Shown: piece after piece, positions 45,990 through 55,522 of the stretch
Numbering within the stretch: the stretch's first letter is position 1
How the letters are laid out: each line of letters opens with the position of its first letter
Origin: Pseudoalteromonas luteoviolacea
GTDB taxonomy: Bacteria > Pseudomonadota > Gammaproteobacteria > Enterobacterales > Alteromonadaceae
Assembly: GCF_021654285.1 (NCBI RefSeq)
Contig: NZ_JAKFZS010000007.1
Location: forward strand, 62,001 to 126,000
Reading direction: 5' to 3'
DNA length: 64,000 bases
Made by a program: the position numbers and the translations under genes
Notes under the pieces: model-generated
What the model was told of the DNA's origin: nothing
The model's input: only the letters and a program-made list of their open reading frames with translations
Databases searched by the model: none

Positions 45990-47423
45990 TTAAGCCATTT
46001 GCGTGTTTGCATCAGTAGCAAGAGAGCCACTTTTTGCTGTAACAGTGCGGTATACGTTATAAGCCATTACTAGCATGCCGACTACGATGAACACACCGCC
46101 TAGGAATCGCATGATATAGAATGGATATGAAGCCTCTAGAGATTGCACAAAGCTGTACATCAATGTACCGTCAGAGTTGACAGCTCTCCACATCAAGCCT
46201 TGCATTACACCTGAAATCCACATTGCAACGATATATAAAACAACGCCCACAGTGTGTAACCAGAAGTGTGTGTTAACCAGTTTCACGCTATACATATTTG
46301 CGTGGCCAAATAATGCAGGGATTAAATGGTAGATAGCACCAATTGAAATCATTGCAACCCAGCCAAGTGCACCAGAGTGAACGTGGCCAACAGTCCAGTC
46401 AGTGTAATGAGATAGGGCATTTACAGACTTGATTGCCATCATTGGGCCCTCAAATGTTGACATACCGTAGAAAGACAGGGAAACAACTAAGAAACGTAAT
46501 ACTGGATCAGTACGAAGCTTATGCCATGCGCCAGATAGCGTCATAATTCCGTTGATCATGCCGCCCCATGAAGGAACAAATAGAATGACTGACATAACCA
46601 TACCTAGCGACTGCGTCCAATCAGGTAAAGCTGTATAATGAAGATGGTGAGGGCCAGCCCAAATGTAAAGAGAGACCAGCGCCCAAAAATGCACGACTGA
46701 CAATCTATATGAATATACAGGGCGGCCAGCCTGCTTAGGAACGAAGTAGTACATCATACCTAAAAATCCAGCGGTTAGAAGGAAACCTACCGCGTTGTGA
46801 CCGTACCACCACTGTACCATTGCATCTACCGCACCTGCGTAGATTGAGTACGATTTAGTAAGTGATACCGGAACAGCCATACTGTTAACGATGTGAAGGA
46901 CAGCAACAGTGATAATAAATCCTGCATAGAACCAGTTTGCGACATATATATGAGATACTTTACGGTTAATCAATGTGCCGAAAAAGACGACTGCGTAAGT
47001 GACCCAAACGACTGTAATTGCAATATCAATGGGCCACTCTAGCTCAGCATATTCTTTAGAGCTTGTAATACCCAAAGGTAGTGTAATCGCGGCTGCAACA
47101 ATAATTGCTTGCCAGCCCCAAAATGTAAATGAAGCTAATTTGTCGGAGAAGAGACGCGTTTGACACGTGCGTTGCACGACGTAGTATGACGTTGCAAATA
47201 ATGCACTAGTACCAAAGGCGAAAATAACAGCGTTCGTATGTAACGGACGAAGTCGAGAGTAAGTTAACCATGGAATGTCGAAGTTTAAAGCAGGCCAAGC
47301 AAGTTGCGCTGCGATAAATACACCTACACCCATGCCAACGATGCCCCAAATCACTGTCATAATAGCGAATTGGCGTACAACTTTATAATTGTACTCAGTT
47401 TGTGATGCTACTGTTTGGCTCAT
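45990..47423 (-). CDS. ccoN: cbb3-type cytochrome c oxidase catalytic subunit I
   Basis: A 477-residue CcoN, about 12 membrane helices, holding the low-spin haem b and the haem b3-CuB centre. Ligand motifs are [24 protein letters not shown] (CuB His and cross-linked Tyr region), [15 protein letters not shown] and [18 protein letters not shown]. It is the terminal oxidase for microaerobic respiration. It opens the ccoNOQP operon with an FNR-box-like sequence about 190 bases upstream. Confidence 0.97.
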   Translation of the reverse strand: MSQTVASQTEYNYKVVRQFAIMTVIWGIVGMGVGVFIAAQLAWPALNFDIPWLTYSRLRPLHTNAVIFAFGTSALFATSYYVVQRTCQTRLFSDKLASFTFWGWQAIIVAAAITLPLGITSSKEYAELEWPIDIAITVVWVTYAVVFFGTLINRKVSHIYVANWFYAGFIITVAVLHIVNSMAVPVSLTKSYSIYAGAVDAMVQWWYGHNAVGFLLTAGFLGMMYYFVPKQAGRPVYSYRLSVVHFWALVSLYIWAGPHHLHYTALPDWTQSLGMVMSVILFVPSWGGMINGIMTLSGAWHKLRTDPVLRFLVVSLSFYGMSTFEGPMMAIKSVNALSHYTDWTVGHVHSGALGWVAMISIGAIYHLIPALFGHANMYSVKLVNTHFWLHTVGVVLYIVAMWISGVMQGLMWRAVNSDGTLMYSFVQSLEASYPFYIMRFLGGVFIVVGMLVMAYNVYRTVTAKSGSLATDANTQMA

Positions 47424-47766
47424 TTTCTGGATTCCGCTGCAGTTAATGCGTTTAGAAATGATTAACCTGTAAAACAGGCCCTCTTTTATATTTCAACAGT
47501 CCCGCTTTGCGTACGCTAAATAAGCCAAAGCAAGCCTGAGAAACCCTTATTTTTGCAAGGAAATAATAATTTTTTTGCAAAACAAAAGATACCTAAAACA
47601 CCCCAAAGCATGACATCAATCAAGTTTTCAGCAGGTAGTTTAAAACCGTCCAGTTTTCATGACCACGGTCAATTCAACCGAGATTTATTCTAACCTTGGC
47701 TGGCCCTCAAAGCTTGATAAGCGTAGTATCATAGGCACACAATTTTGACTCTAGTCAGCTTAGATT
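47424..47766. other. Intergenic: divergent control region of ccoN
   Basis: About 340 bases between ccoN and the lipoprotein gene at 47767, which diverge. It holds a candidate FNR box, listed separately. AT-rich runs near 47560-47580 are likely promoter DNA, but no boxes can be fixed. Confidence 0.45.
47610..47623 (-). promoter_or_regulatory. Candidate FNR box for ccoN
   Basis: ATGAC-ATCA-ATCAA matches TTGAT-N4-ATCAA at eight of ten positions, with one perfect half-site. About 190 bases before ccoN and 145 before the divergent lipoprotein gene. Confidence 0.5.
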
Positions 47767-48207
47767 ATGCGCTATTTTTCAACATTCGCTTTGATAATTT
47801 CAATTTATTTACTTACGTCTTGCTCAGAGCTATATATAAGTATACATGAAAGTTCAGAAAAAAGTGAAAGTTCAGTCAAAACTAAAAATTGCACTTTAAT
47901 TGAGCCTTGTAGATTGGGGGAAGATACAGAGTTTTGGGTTTCTAAAGAGGACTTGAAAGCCGAGGAGTCATTTAAAGTGTACTTAAAAAATCATGCAATC
48001 CAGTCTATGGGCTTGGCACACATAGAAGGGGTCTCTATGTACATGGGCAAAATTCCAATTTCATTCGAGTTGCATGAGCAGGGTCTTTGGGTAGCTGAAG
48101 CTATGGTTGGCGCATGTAACCTAGAACAAATGAAATGGAAGATCGTACTTTCTGCTGCAAGTGACGGGCTGGATGCCTCACCTCCCATTTTTTACACGAA
48201 ACGTTAG
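47767..48207 (+). CDS. Lipoprotein divergent from ccoNOQP, FixH/YtkA-like
   Basis: A 146-residue lipoprotein: signal sequence to the lipobox LLTSC (Cys19). The mature part has paired cysteines (NCTLIEPC), a segment GVSMYMGKIPISFEL, and GLWVAEAMVGACNLEQMKW. The M-x-M-G and following Gly-Trp spacing recalls FixH/YtkA-like copper-related beta domains, and methionines and cysteines are well placed for copper binding; this is inference from motif resemblance. Its position divergent from ccoN supports a role near the oxidase. Family not firmly recognised. Confidence 0.65.
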   Translation: MRYFSTFALIISIYLLTSCSELYISIHESSEKSESSVKTKNCTLIEPCRLGEDTEFWVSKEDLKAEESFKVYLKNHAIQSMGLAHIEGVSMYMGKIPISFELHEQGLWVAEAMVGACNLEQMKWKIVLSAASDGLDASPPIFYTKR

Positions 48208-48580
48208 ATCTTAAACACCTTCGATACGGGCTGGCTTTTCTTGTATCAGGTCTTTAATGCAACCTTGCATAGAGTATCTATTGGATCTGTGCTTAGTGTA
48301 GTTCGTGTAAATCAAAGTGTTAAATTTTAATTAATATTTTGATTTTATCTTTTTTGAATTGATGAAAATTTTACCTATATTTTCAACTAAAAATTGCTCT
48401 GAAACAGGCTTTAGTTGGGCTTTTCTTGCTATATACCATTCCCAATAGCACACTCTAAGTGTGCATTAACTAACAAGAAATTTTGATAAAAATTTAATCA
48501 ATTCACTAGAGTTTTGGCCTGTAGCAACTACGCTTATGTTGTATAAAAGAAAAATTCTAAGGCATTTAAGGAGGCCTCCT
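48208..48580. other. Intergenic, upstream of the large lipoprotein gene
   Basis: About 370 AT-rich bases. A hairpin GCACACT-CTA-AGTGTGC lies at 48448-48464. The ribosome site of the next gene is AAGGAGG at 48568-48574, inside the palindrome AGGAGGCCTCCT (48569-48580). No open frame of interest is present. Confidence 0.45.
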
Positions 48581-51500
48581 GTGGTGAATAGAAAAATTTA
48601 CCGTTCCTATCTTTCAGTCTCAGTCGCACTAACACTTGGGTTAACTGGGTGTAGTCTTTTTGATAGCGAAGATTCTTCAAGTACGGTTCCTGTGGAGCCT
48701 TTGCCATCTAACATTGAAGGTAGTGCTTCTATCGACTTTAATGTTTTTATTTCAGGAAAAGCTGTTAAAGGGACACTTAGAGGTGCAGAACTCACTGTAA
48801 AAGAATTAAAAAATGGTCAGTTGGTAGATGTTGCCTTTCGAAGTGAGTTAGGAACAATAGAGAAAACAGCAACGGGTACCAGCGAAGCTGTGGCAGTTGA
48901 ACTCGCTAGATCTCAGATATTAAGCGAGAGCCCTCAGTCACTTCTTACAGCAGATGACGGCACATATGGCTTTTATATAGATCAGCAGTTTAGCGGTGCG
49001 TTATACATTACCATCAAAACGACCAAAGCAAGCGGTTTTATCAAGTGTGATGCGATTCTAGGCTGCGGTGATTTCTCAGAGAGTTCTGAAAATGACTCAA
49101 ACTCTAACTCAAAAATTGACTTTGATGAGTGGTATCAAGATGACTTGACACTCAATGTGGTAAAAGAAATTACAGCGCAAGCAAGTCGTCAAGCTAGAGG
49201 TGCCGAAGGTACGACCAAATCTTACACTGCAAATGCCACAATTTTCACTACATTGGCTTCAGAGCTATTACAAAAAGCATCTCAAGACGGCGAGGGTATA
49301 AACTCTGAAACTGTAGCTAATGCTAGTTTGAATACTTTGCTTATTTTACTCGGCCCTGAAGCTGCGAAAGATGCGGTGTTGTTATCCGGGGATATATCTT
49401 TAGGTGGTGCCGTTGATTTCACAGACGTAACGTCTGAGGATACTATTGATTCAGGTACTTTAGCACTTATAAATGTCGCATCTACGCTGCAAAACATTGC
49501 TTCTAATTCTGGTGAAAATTCTTCATTGAGCTCTGTACTTGAGACTCTGAAACAAGGTGTTTCTAATGGAAATCTGAAAGGCAGTGAAGACGCAGCTGTA
49601 GCTCAACTCGCCGCTACTCTTCAAGAAGAAGTGAATAAAACGGCTACTGTATTTGTAGCGATAGCAAGTGGTGATATTGAAGCGATCAAAGCAGCTTTAA
49701 AAGAAGTGGCTCCTGAGCTTGATGATGAATCATTGAATGATCTTGCTGATAAAGCGAAAGATGCGCGAGATCAAGCTATTGAATCGGGCGCAACGGATGA
49801 AAACGCACTTGAAGACGCCGCAGAAGACTCAAAAAATGCAGTTGAAGATTTAGGCTGTGAGGGTGATGAATGTAATGCGGATGACAGTAGTTTGATTAGT
49901 GATAGTCTCACCGAACTTTTAGCTTCATTGAGTCAATCTCAAACACAACTTACTTCCTTAAATCAGGCCTACAACGAATTGACTTCCGGTTTGCAAGCAG
50001 TAATAGCACTAGGAGAAGCTGCGCAGACTCAAGAAGAAAAAGAGAACTATTTGAAAGCAGCTGACGACTTTATCGCTGAGTTCTCTGTCTCTAATATAGA
50101 ACAAGAAACTGTTGTATTGGTTTCAAGGGTTGGGCAGATTCTAGCAAGTGCTGAGGGGCTGTTGGCACTGACTGCGGACGCTCAATCTGCAGTGACTGAT
50201 TCACAGGCACTCGTTAACAATACGGCTTCACTGAGCTCGAACGTAACTGGCATGATAGCAGGTGCAAACGCAGAGAGAGAAAAGGCTATTGCCTTGTTAG
50301 ATGATGCATCAAGTGCTGCGAAAGTGCTTGCTGAAGCGGCTATTGAACGGGCCAAAGAAAGCGAGCAAACGTTTAATACTGCAAATGTTGATGTTCAATC
50401 GCAAGTGGCAGACGCGACTAATTTATTTGCATCAGCGGGTACAGACCTAGTTGCATTAGAAGCTGCATTGACAAGCTCTCAAAGCGCTTTAGATAAGTTT
50501 AATACACTAAATGCGTTGACTACAGATATTTTGAGTAATGTGGAGCTGGCAAAAACACGTGCTGAAGAATATTTAGCACTGGCGACAACCGATGCGCAAA
50601 GAGCAGAAGCCCAGCAGTTTGTGACAGAGTCAACGACAATACAACAAACAATTACTGAGAGTGTTACAACATTTAAAGCAACTGAATCAGATATTCGTAC
50701 TTTAAATAGTAATGTGTCATTTGCGGTTGACAATGCCAGAGGAAAATCAGGCACAGATAAAATGACATCAATTGCTTTTGTGACCAGAGAAGGTGCTGAT
50801 GCTGTATTTAATGCTGGTGAAGTTGTCTATGACGTGTTAAGGGATATTTGGGACCAAAACTTGGATTCCGGTTCTCATACTGGTACAGCTCCAAACTATC
50901 CAGAGTGGACGTATAGATACAATACAGATACATACGCAATTGAACTTACTAATACTCAAGGTGATGAGGAGATCTTGGCTAATGCACAAGTCAATTCAGG
51001 CGCAACGAGTAAAATTATTCTAACATGGACAGGTACATTAAAATCAACTGACGGACAAACGGTATTAGTTAAATCACCTGACTTGGCAGAATGTGAACGT
51101 TGGTCACTTGATTTAATAGCACAGCCAAATGCATCCTGCTCAGTTGTGTTTATTGATGGCAGTATTACAACCATTGAAGATGCAAGAAATTTTGATGCTT
51201 CCAGTGCTAGAACATTCAATATCGTAGAGTTTGTTGATGGACAATATGGCTTTAATGGCACGCTTTCATCTGAATTAACCTCAACAGATAGTGCTGGAAA
51301 CACGGTCCCACTGTTTGTTAGCGATGCGATTGAAAACTTAAACGTGGTTATTTCGGGTACAACTGCGGAGCTAATATTCACAGCTGATTTTGAGCTTAAA
51401 AATGAAGATGATAATGACGATCTTGGTCTAGCCAAAATAATGTTAAATGAGTTCAATGGCTATGTGTTTAATGTCAACTTATTAGACACTGACGGACCAT

Positions 51501-51649
51501 TAGTTGGTGACGTAACTTTATACAGCGATTCGACACCAGTTAAGGTGGGTGATGTTCTTGAAATAACAAATGGATTTAGAGTCACTTATATTGATGGCCA
51601 AGTAATTGATTACACTGATATTGACTTTTTAGGACAAAACATCAACTAA
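48581..51649 (+). CDS. Large coiled-coil lipoprotein with EF-hand-like module (1022 aa)
   Basis: Family not recognised. The start is GTG 48581: AAGGAGG stands six bases upstream and the result is a clean signal peptide ending TLGLTGCS (Cys24). After a Ser/Pro linker come a beta-rich module (about 40-150), CDAILGCGDF, and an EF-hand-type calcium loop DSNSNSKIDFDE. A long Ala/Ser/Asp/Glu/Thr-rich helical region (about 185-740), probably coiled coil, is followed by a C-terminal beta domain. It is probably surface or periplasmic and anchored to the outer membrane. The gene begins a three-gene unit with the barrel and a second lipoprotein that shares the CGCG/EF-hand module. Confidence 0.75.
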   Translation: MVNRKIYRSYLSVSVALTLGLTGCSLFDSEDSSSTVPVEPLPSNIEGSASIDFNVFISGKAVKGTLRGAELTVKELKNGQLVDVAFRSELGTIEKTATGTSEAVAVELARSQILSESPQSLLTADDGTYGFYIDQQFSGALYITIKTTKASGFIKCDAILGCGDFSESSENDSNSNSKIDFDEWYQDDLTLNVVKEITAQASRQARGAEGTTKSYTANATIFTTLASELLQKASQDGEGINSETVANASLNTLLILLGPEAAKDAVLLSGDISLGGAVDFTDVTSEDTIDSGTLALINVASTLQNIASNSGENSSLSSVLETLKQGVSNGNLKGSEDAAVAQLAATLQEEVNKTATVFVAIASGDIEAIKAALKEVAPELDDESLNDLADKAKDARDQAIESGATDENALEDAAEDSKNAVEDLGCEGDECNADDSSLISDSLTELLASLSQSQTQLTSLNQAYNELTSGLQAVIALGEAAQTQEEKENYLKAADDFIAEFSVSNIEQETVVLVSRVGQILASAEGLLALTADAQSAVTDSQALVNNTASLSSNVTGMIAGANAEREKAIALLDDASSAAKVLAEAAIERAKESEQTFNTANVDVQSQVADATNLFASAGTDLVALEAALTSSQSALDKFNTLNALTTDILSNVELAKTRAEEYLALATTDAQRAEAQQFVTESTTIQQTITESVTTFKATESDIRTLNSNVSFAVDNARGKSGTDKMTSIAFVTREGADAVFNAGEVVYDVLRDIWDQNLDSGSHTGTAPNYPEWTYRYNTDTYAIELTNTQGDEEILANAQVNSGATSKIILTWTGTLKSTDGQTVLVKSPDLAECERWSLDLIAQPNASCSVVFIDGSITTIEDARNFDASSARTFNIVEFVDGQYGFNGTLSSELTSTDSAGNTVPLFVSDAIENLNVVISGTTAELIFTADFELKNEDDNDDLGLAKIMLNEFNGYVFNVNLLDTDGPLVGDVTLYSDSTPVKVGDVLEITNGFRVTYIDGQVIDYTDIDFLGQNIN

Positions 51650-51671
51650 CCTTTACCCACAATAATAAAGG

Positions 51672-51692
51672 AAGGCGGTATTTTACCGCCTT
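51672..51692 (+). terminator. Intercistronic hairpin after the large lipoprotein gene
   Basis: AAGGCGGTA (51672-51680) pairs with TACCGCCTT (51684-51692) with a TTT loop. It lies between the large lipoprotein gene and the barrel gene, so the latter may be transcribed by read-through. Confidence 0.7.
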
Positions 51693-51705
51693 TGAACTAA
51701 TAACT

Positions 51706-52782
51706 ATGACAAAGCCAAATGTACTCCTTCTTGCTGTATTTTTTACGAGCTCTACTTATGCTAATGATTTTGAAGTAATAAATACATTTGATTCAGAAAT
51801 ATATACAGAAGCACAGCCCGTTAAATCTTTTCTAGATGAGTTTGATAAGCCCCTAAAACCGGGAGATAGCGCTTTTACATTTAATGTCTTTGAACTTGGA
51901 GTGAAATACAAAGGTATCGCTGTTGGTGCTCAGAGCCGATACAACTATGCACTTGAGTATGACCCGGATACTGCGCTTTTTACTTACCTAGAAAAAAACG
52001 ATTTGCCATTTGAGGAAAGAAATTATCGTTATTATCTAAAGGGCAAGCAATCTACCTCTCATGGTATATTTTTTTCTTATGACTTTAACCTCTTTGATGA
52101 AACACTTACGGTAGTACCGAAAGTTATCTACTATCAAAGTGCTCACTTTCAAGATGCTATAGTTGATGGGACAGTTTTTAGTGATGAAATAAAGGGGGCA
52201 TTGCAAACACAATATTTCTTCTCAAAAGATATCTTGTTTAAGTCATTTACACCTGAACAAAACCCTGAAGGTGAGGGGTACTCGGTTGATTTGGCAGTTA
52301 AATGGCAAGTAAATGACGCCCTTACTTTATCTATCAAAGGACTAGACTTAATCAACGAGACCCAATATTCAGGTGTTGGCTTTGTAAATGGTATAACCAC
52401 AGATGTACCATTTACTGAACAAGGCGATAGTATTAAGACCTCTCCCTCCATCCGTTTACGAACTTCGGCATTTGGTCGTGAAATAGATTATTCGTTTGAA
52501 CATGACGCTAGATATTACTTTGATGTGCAGTATCGTTTAAATGAACGAGTGTCGTTCGATTTGAACACTCGACGTTTTTATAAAGATACTTTTATACAAG
52601 GAAATATAAGTTATCACTTTAATGACAGTTGGCGCGTATTCTCAGGGTATGAAACAAACTCTAAAGCTATTGAGGTAGGGGTTGCCAGCGACTATTTTGG
52701 GTTTTCTGTCAAGACAGACCGTTTGGATCTGGATGATGCGCACTACGCAAACATTAATTGGTTTATCCGCTTAGTGTTGTAG
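51706..52782 (+). CDS. Predicted outer-membrane beta-barrel protein, 358 aa
   Basis: Family not recognised. Signal peptide MTKPNVLLLAVFFTSSTYA is followed by alternating aromatic/polar strands through the whole length (for example GVKYKGIAVGAQSRYNYALE, VPKVIYYQSAHF, SWRVFSGYETNS), which indicates a beta-barrel of roughly 14-18 strands. It ends with ANINWFIRLVL rather than a terminal aromatic residue, so the usual C-terminal sorting signal is imperfect. It lies between two lipoprotein genes on the same strand, eleven bases before the second; a role in moving or holding these lipoproteins at the surface is possible but unproven. Confidence 0.7.
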   Translation: MTKPNVLLLAVFFTSSTYANDFEVINTFDSEIYTEAQPVKSFLDEFDKPLKPGDSAFTFNVFELGVKYKGIAVGAQSRYNYALEYDPDTALFTYLEKNDLPFEERNYRYYLKGKQSTSHGIFFSYDFNLFDETLTVVPKVIYYQSAHFQDAIVDGTVFSDEIKGALQTQYFFSKDILFKSFTPEQNPEGEGYSVDLAVKWQVNDALTLSIKGLDLINETQYSGVGFVNGITTDVPFTEQGDSIKTSPSIRLRTSAFGREIDYSFEHDARYYFDVQYRLNERVSFDLNTRRFYKDTFIQGNISYHFNDSWRVFSGYETNSKAIEVGVASDYFGFSVKTDRLDLDDAHYANINWFIRLVL

Positions 52783-52792
52783 GAGAAGAATA

Positions 52793-54682
52793 ATGAAAAA
52801 AGTAAGAGGTTTATATTTATTGATGGCATTGATAGCCGGTTGTGGTGGAAGTGGTGGAGATGCCCCGCAAGTTTCTGACGTTCAACCTGGTTTTGGGAAT
52901 GATATAGCTGAGAAACTTGAAGCAAATATGCGTTTTTATTTGCCGGATTTTGTGGATAAAAGTGGTAAGTTAACGGTGACTAATCTTAGTGATAGTTCAC
53001 AGGAAACTCATAGTGTTGAATCACTGAATCAATTTTCGTTGACAGTCTCGGTTGACGGGCAATATAACTTTATGTATACCCCAAACAGTGACACAGTGAC
53101 ATGCCCAAAGCTATCAGGTTGTGGCCGCTCATTATTAGATGACCCCAATGATCTGGATGGCAATAACGAAATCGACTTTGGTGAGCCCATTAATGCAGAA
53201 GTTCATTTTGAGTTGATAGTATTACCCACGCCAGGCATTAACCAAGTCTTTTTTTCCAGTTTTAATAGCGCATTAGTCAATTCTACATTAGATAGCTCAA
53301 TTTGGTCACTAACAGCTGCTCCAAATAACCACTTGACACAAAGTACCATTCAGAGTGCGCAAAAAGCTGAATATGTATCAAATGTAATGACCTACATAGA
53401 TGTAATGCATCAGCATAATCAAAACCAGCAAGATGGTGAGTTGTTTGTTAATGCTATCGGGGAGGGGGTAAGTGGCAATCGTGCGGCATTAAGCCCGTAT
53501 AGGGAGCTTGCCAATGAGTACTTAATTGAGACGTTAACGACAGAAGAGACAAACTCTCTTTATCGAGGCGTATCAGAAAAGGTATTAATTGAAGTAAATG
53601 AACTGCTTAGAGTCGATTCAAATCGTGAATTACACAAAGAAATAGAGCCATATAGCAATGACTTACTTAATGAAGTACGAAATGCAATCGGGGTTATACG
53701 TTTGCAAGATGAGCAATATAGTGAAGACCTGAAAGTTAAGCTTGAAGAGGTGGAAGAGCTAGTTAATGATGATTCTCAAGATGCATTTTTGGTTGCCCTT
53801 GAAGTGATTGGCGACGTTGTAAAGCATGTTTCTCCTTTTGAAAATTCGGTGCCGGGAAATTATACCCTGCCTGGTTTGGATATTGATTATCAAACTGAGG
53901 GAGGCTTTAGGTGGATTGTGGCAGGTGTGAGGCAAGGCTTTGAAGTGAATGTTGATATCACGGTTCCAGAGTGGAGGATCAGCCCGGCACTGGGTGACAA
54001 AATTGTAGGGTTTGGTATTGGTGAAATATCAAAGCCAGGTACGAAGCTTGAGTATAGCTTTGATGAGTTTGAAATTGTTAGTAAGGGGAGCTTTGACCCC
54101 AACAGGGTAGATGAAGTCACTGGTGTTGCAAACGCATTGGGGGACATCAAGCTCTCACAGGGAAATTCGGTTTTAACTGGGCGCATTGATGTAGATTATT
54201 CACGGCAAAACTTAAGCATTCGTAGTACCAAATCTATTTTGCCTTACCTTTCTGTTGATGGTGTTCTAACAACTGACAATCAAGTCACACCATTGCGAAT
54301 ATATGCCAATGAACGTTCTCCGTTAGCATTACGAACAGATATGGATCTGGTTTTTGGTGCTCAGCTGGAGTTGTCACTCAATGGAGGTAAAGATCTTAGA
54401 ATACAAGTGACTGGAGAGCCAGAGGATTTATCTAACTTCACGACTGCGGATATTGCAATCATTGTCGGTGGCCACGTGAGTGAAATTACAGTGACAAATC
54501 TTGTCGGTAATATCAATGTCATTGTTCGAGGACGAGATGGTTATTGGGTAGATATCAAGAAAAAGAAAGATTTGTATACGGGTGGTTTTTATTTTGGTGA
54601 TAAACTGGTAGCTGATGTACGAACAATCAGAGGTATTCCCGGCATTCTGTTTCCTGACGGAAGCTTTGAATCTTTGTTCTAG
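52793..54682 (+). CDS. Lipoprotein with EF-hand-like module, 629 aa
   Basis: Family not recognised. Lipobox IAGCGGSGG (Cys17), then a beta module, CPKLSGCGRSLLDD and the calcium-loop-like segment DLDGNNEIDFGE, matching in order the module of the 1022-residue lipoprotein. Helices occupy about 170-340, and the C-terminal third is beta-rich (WRISPALGDKIVGFGIGEIS onward). Probably on the outer membrane, periplasmic or surface side. GGAG is placed before the ATG, in the 11 bases after the barrel gene. A strong terminator follows, closing the three-gene unit. Confidence 0.75.
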   Translation: MKKVRGLYLLMALIAGCGGSGGDAPQVSDVQPGFGNDIAEKLEANMRFYLPDFVDKSGKLTVTNLSDSSQETHSVESLNQFSLTVSVDGQYNFMYTPNSDTVTCPKLSGCGRSLLDDPNDLDGNNEIDFGEPINAEVHFELIVLPTPGINQVFFSSFNSALVNSTLDSSIWSLTAAPNNHLTQSTIQSAQKAEYVSNVMTYIDVMHQHNQNQQDGELFVNAIGEGVSGNRAALSPYRELANEYLIETLTTEETNSLYRGVSEKVLIEVNELLRVDSNRELHKEIEPYSNDLLNEVRNAIGVIRLQDEQYSEDLKVKLEEVEELVNDDSQDAFLVALEVIGDVVKHVSPFENSVPGNYTLPGLDIDYQTEGGFRWIVAGVRQGFEVNVDITVPEWRISPALGDKIVGFGIGEISKPGTKLEYSFDEFEIVSKGSFDPNRVDEVTGVANALGDIKLSQGNSVLTGRIDVDYSRQNLSIRSTKSILPYLSVDGVLTTDNQVTPLRIYANERSPLALRTDMDLVFGAQLELSLNGGKDLRIQVTGEPEDLSNFTTADIAIIVGGHVSEITVTNLVGNINVIVRGRDGYWVDIKKKKDLYTGGFYFGDKLVADVRTIRGIPGILFPDGSFESLF

Positions 54683-54701
54683 TAGTTGGGATTAAGTAGT
54701 T

Positions 54702-54726
54702 AAGGGCCTAAAGAGGGCCCTTTTTT
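54702..54726 (+). terminator. Terminator of the lipoprotein-barrel unit
   Basis: AAGGGCC (54702-54708) pairs with GGCCCTT, followed by TTTTTT (54721-54726). Confidence 0.9.
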
Positions 54727-54740
54727 GTTTTGGATAGAAA

Positions 54741-55217
54741 ATGAAAAAAATCGTTGTGGTTGAAGCGCTAAAAATGGCATTAGAAAAAAAGTTATATGAG
54801 GCGCAGGAAGCAGCAAATAGTGCAAGACAAGACGCGATTCATGAACAAAGCGCGGCTGAAACACAGTATGACTCTTTGAGTATTGAATCTGGCTATTTGG
54901 CTGAAGGCCAAAGTGAGCGAGTAGAGCAAGCGCATCGTGCTATCAATGCATTTGAATCGGTTTTTAAAGCTGAAGTTAATGACGCGGTGTCTGAGGGGGC
55001 ATTAATTAAATTGAGTGATGAGGAAGGAGCTCATTTTTGGTATTTTATAGGCCCTGTAGAAGGTGGTCTGAAAATTATGATTTTAGAGGCGCAAGTATTG
55101 GTGCTTACATTGCAATCGCCTCTTGGTGTGGCTTTAAAAGAGAAGGTGTTGGGTGATGACGTTGAGTTTGAGTTTAATGGCTCAAAGCAGGTTTTTTATA
55201 TAGACGAAGTTCTATAA
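54741..55217 (+). CDS. GreA/GreB-like factor
   Basis: A 158-residue protein with the two-part Gre layout: an N-terminal helical hairpin (about 5-75) and a C-terminal FKBP-like domain (SPLGVALKEKVLGDDVEFEF, where the SPLG..L..K..GD motif is the Gre/FKBP signature). The hairpin tip region (ESQYDSLSIE-like, seen as ETQYDSLSIESGYLAEGQ) keeps acidic residues but differs from GreA. Such proteins are annotated as GreA/GreB family elongation factors in marine and pseudomonad genomes, without firm function. It may bind the RNA polymerase secondary channel. It is monocistronic with its own start after the preceding terminator. Confidence 0.75.
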   Translation: MKKIVVVEALKMALEKKLYEAQEAANSARQDAIHEQSAAETQYDSLSIESGYLAEGQSERVEQAHRAINAFESVFKAEVNDAVSEGALIKLSDEEGAHFWYFIGPVEGGLKIMILEAQVLVLTLQSPLGVALKEKVLGDDVEFEFNGSKQVFYIDEVL

Positions 55218-55279
55218 CCTGCTTCATGTATGTTCAATGGCATATGCACAAGTATTGATTTTTTAATAAAGGGTATTTA

Positions 55280-55522
55280 ATGGGCTTTAAAGTTAATCAT
55301 TATGCCGCTAAAACAATAAGTAGAACTCATACCGTCGATTGGGAATTGATTTCAATCGAGCTCATCATAGGTGTTATTTGTATCATACTAGCTATTGTTG
55401 GATTTAAAGCCAACATGTCACTTATTTTTATTCCTGCTGCATTGATATCATTTCTTTGTCTGGTGAGGATTGTGTATAGCTTATATTTTTATATACAAGA
55501 AAAGAGAACGAGAAAACCATGA
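55280..55522 (+). CDS. Small membrane protein, 80 aa
   Basis: Family not recognised. Two hydrophobic helices (about 26-45, IELIIGVICIILAIVGFKA; about 47-72, MSLIFIPAALISFLCLVRI) with short basic ends. AAAGGG precedes the ATG at suitable distance. It is 62 bases after the Gre-like gene on the same strand, perhaps co-transcribed. Confidence 0.6.
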   Translation: MGFKVNHYAAKTISRTHTVDWELISIELIIGVICIILAIVGFKANMSLIFIPAALISFLCLVRIVYSLYFYIQEKRTRKP

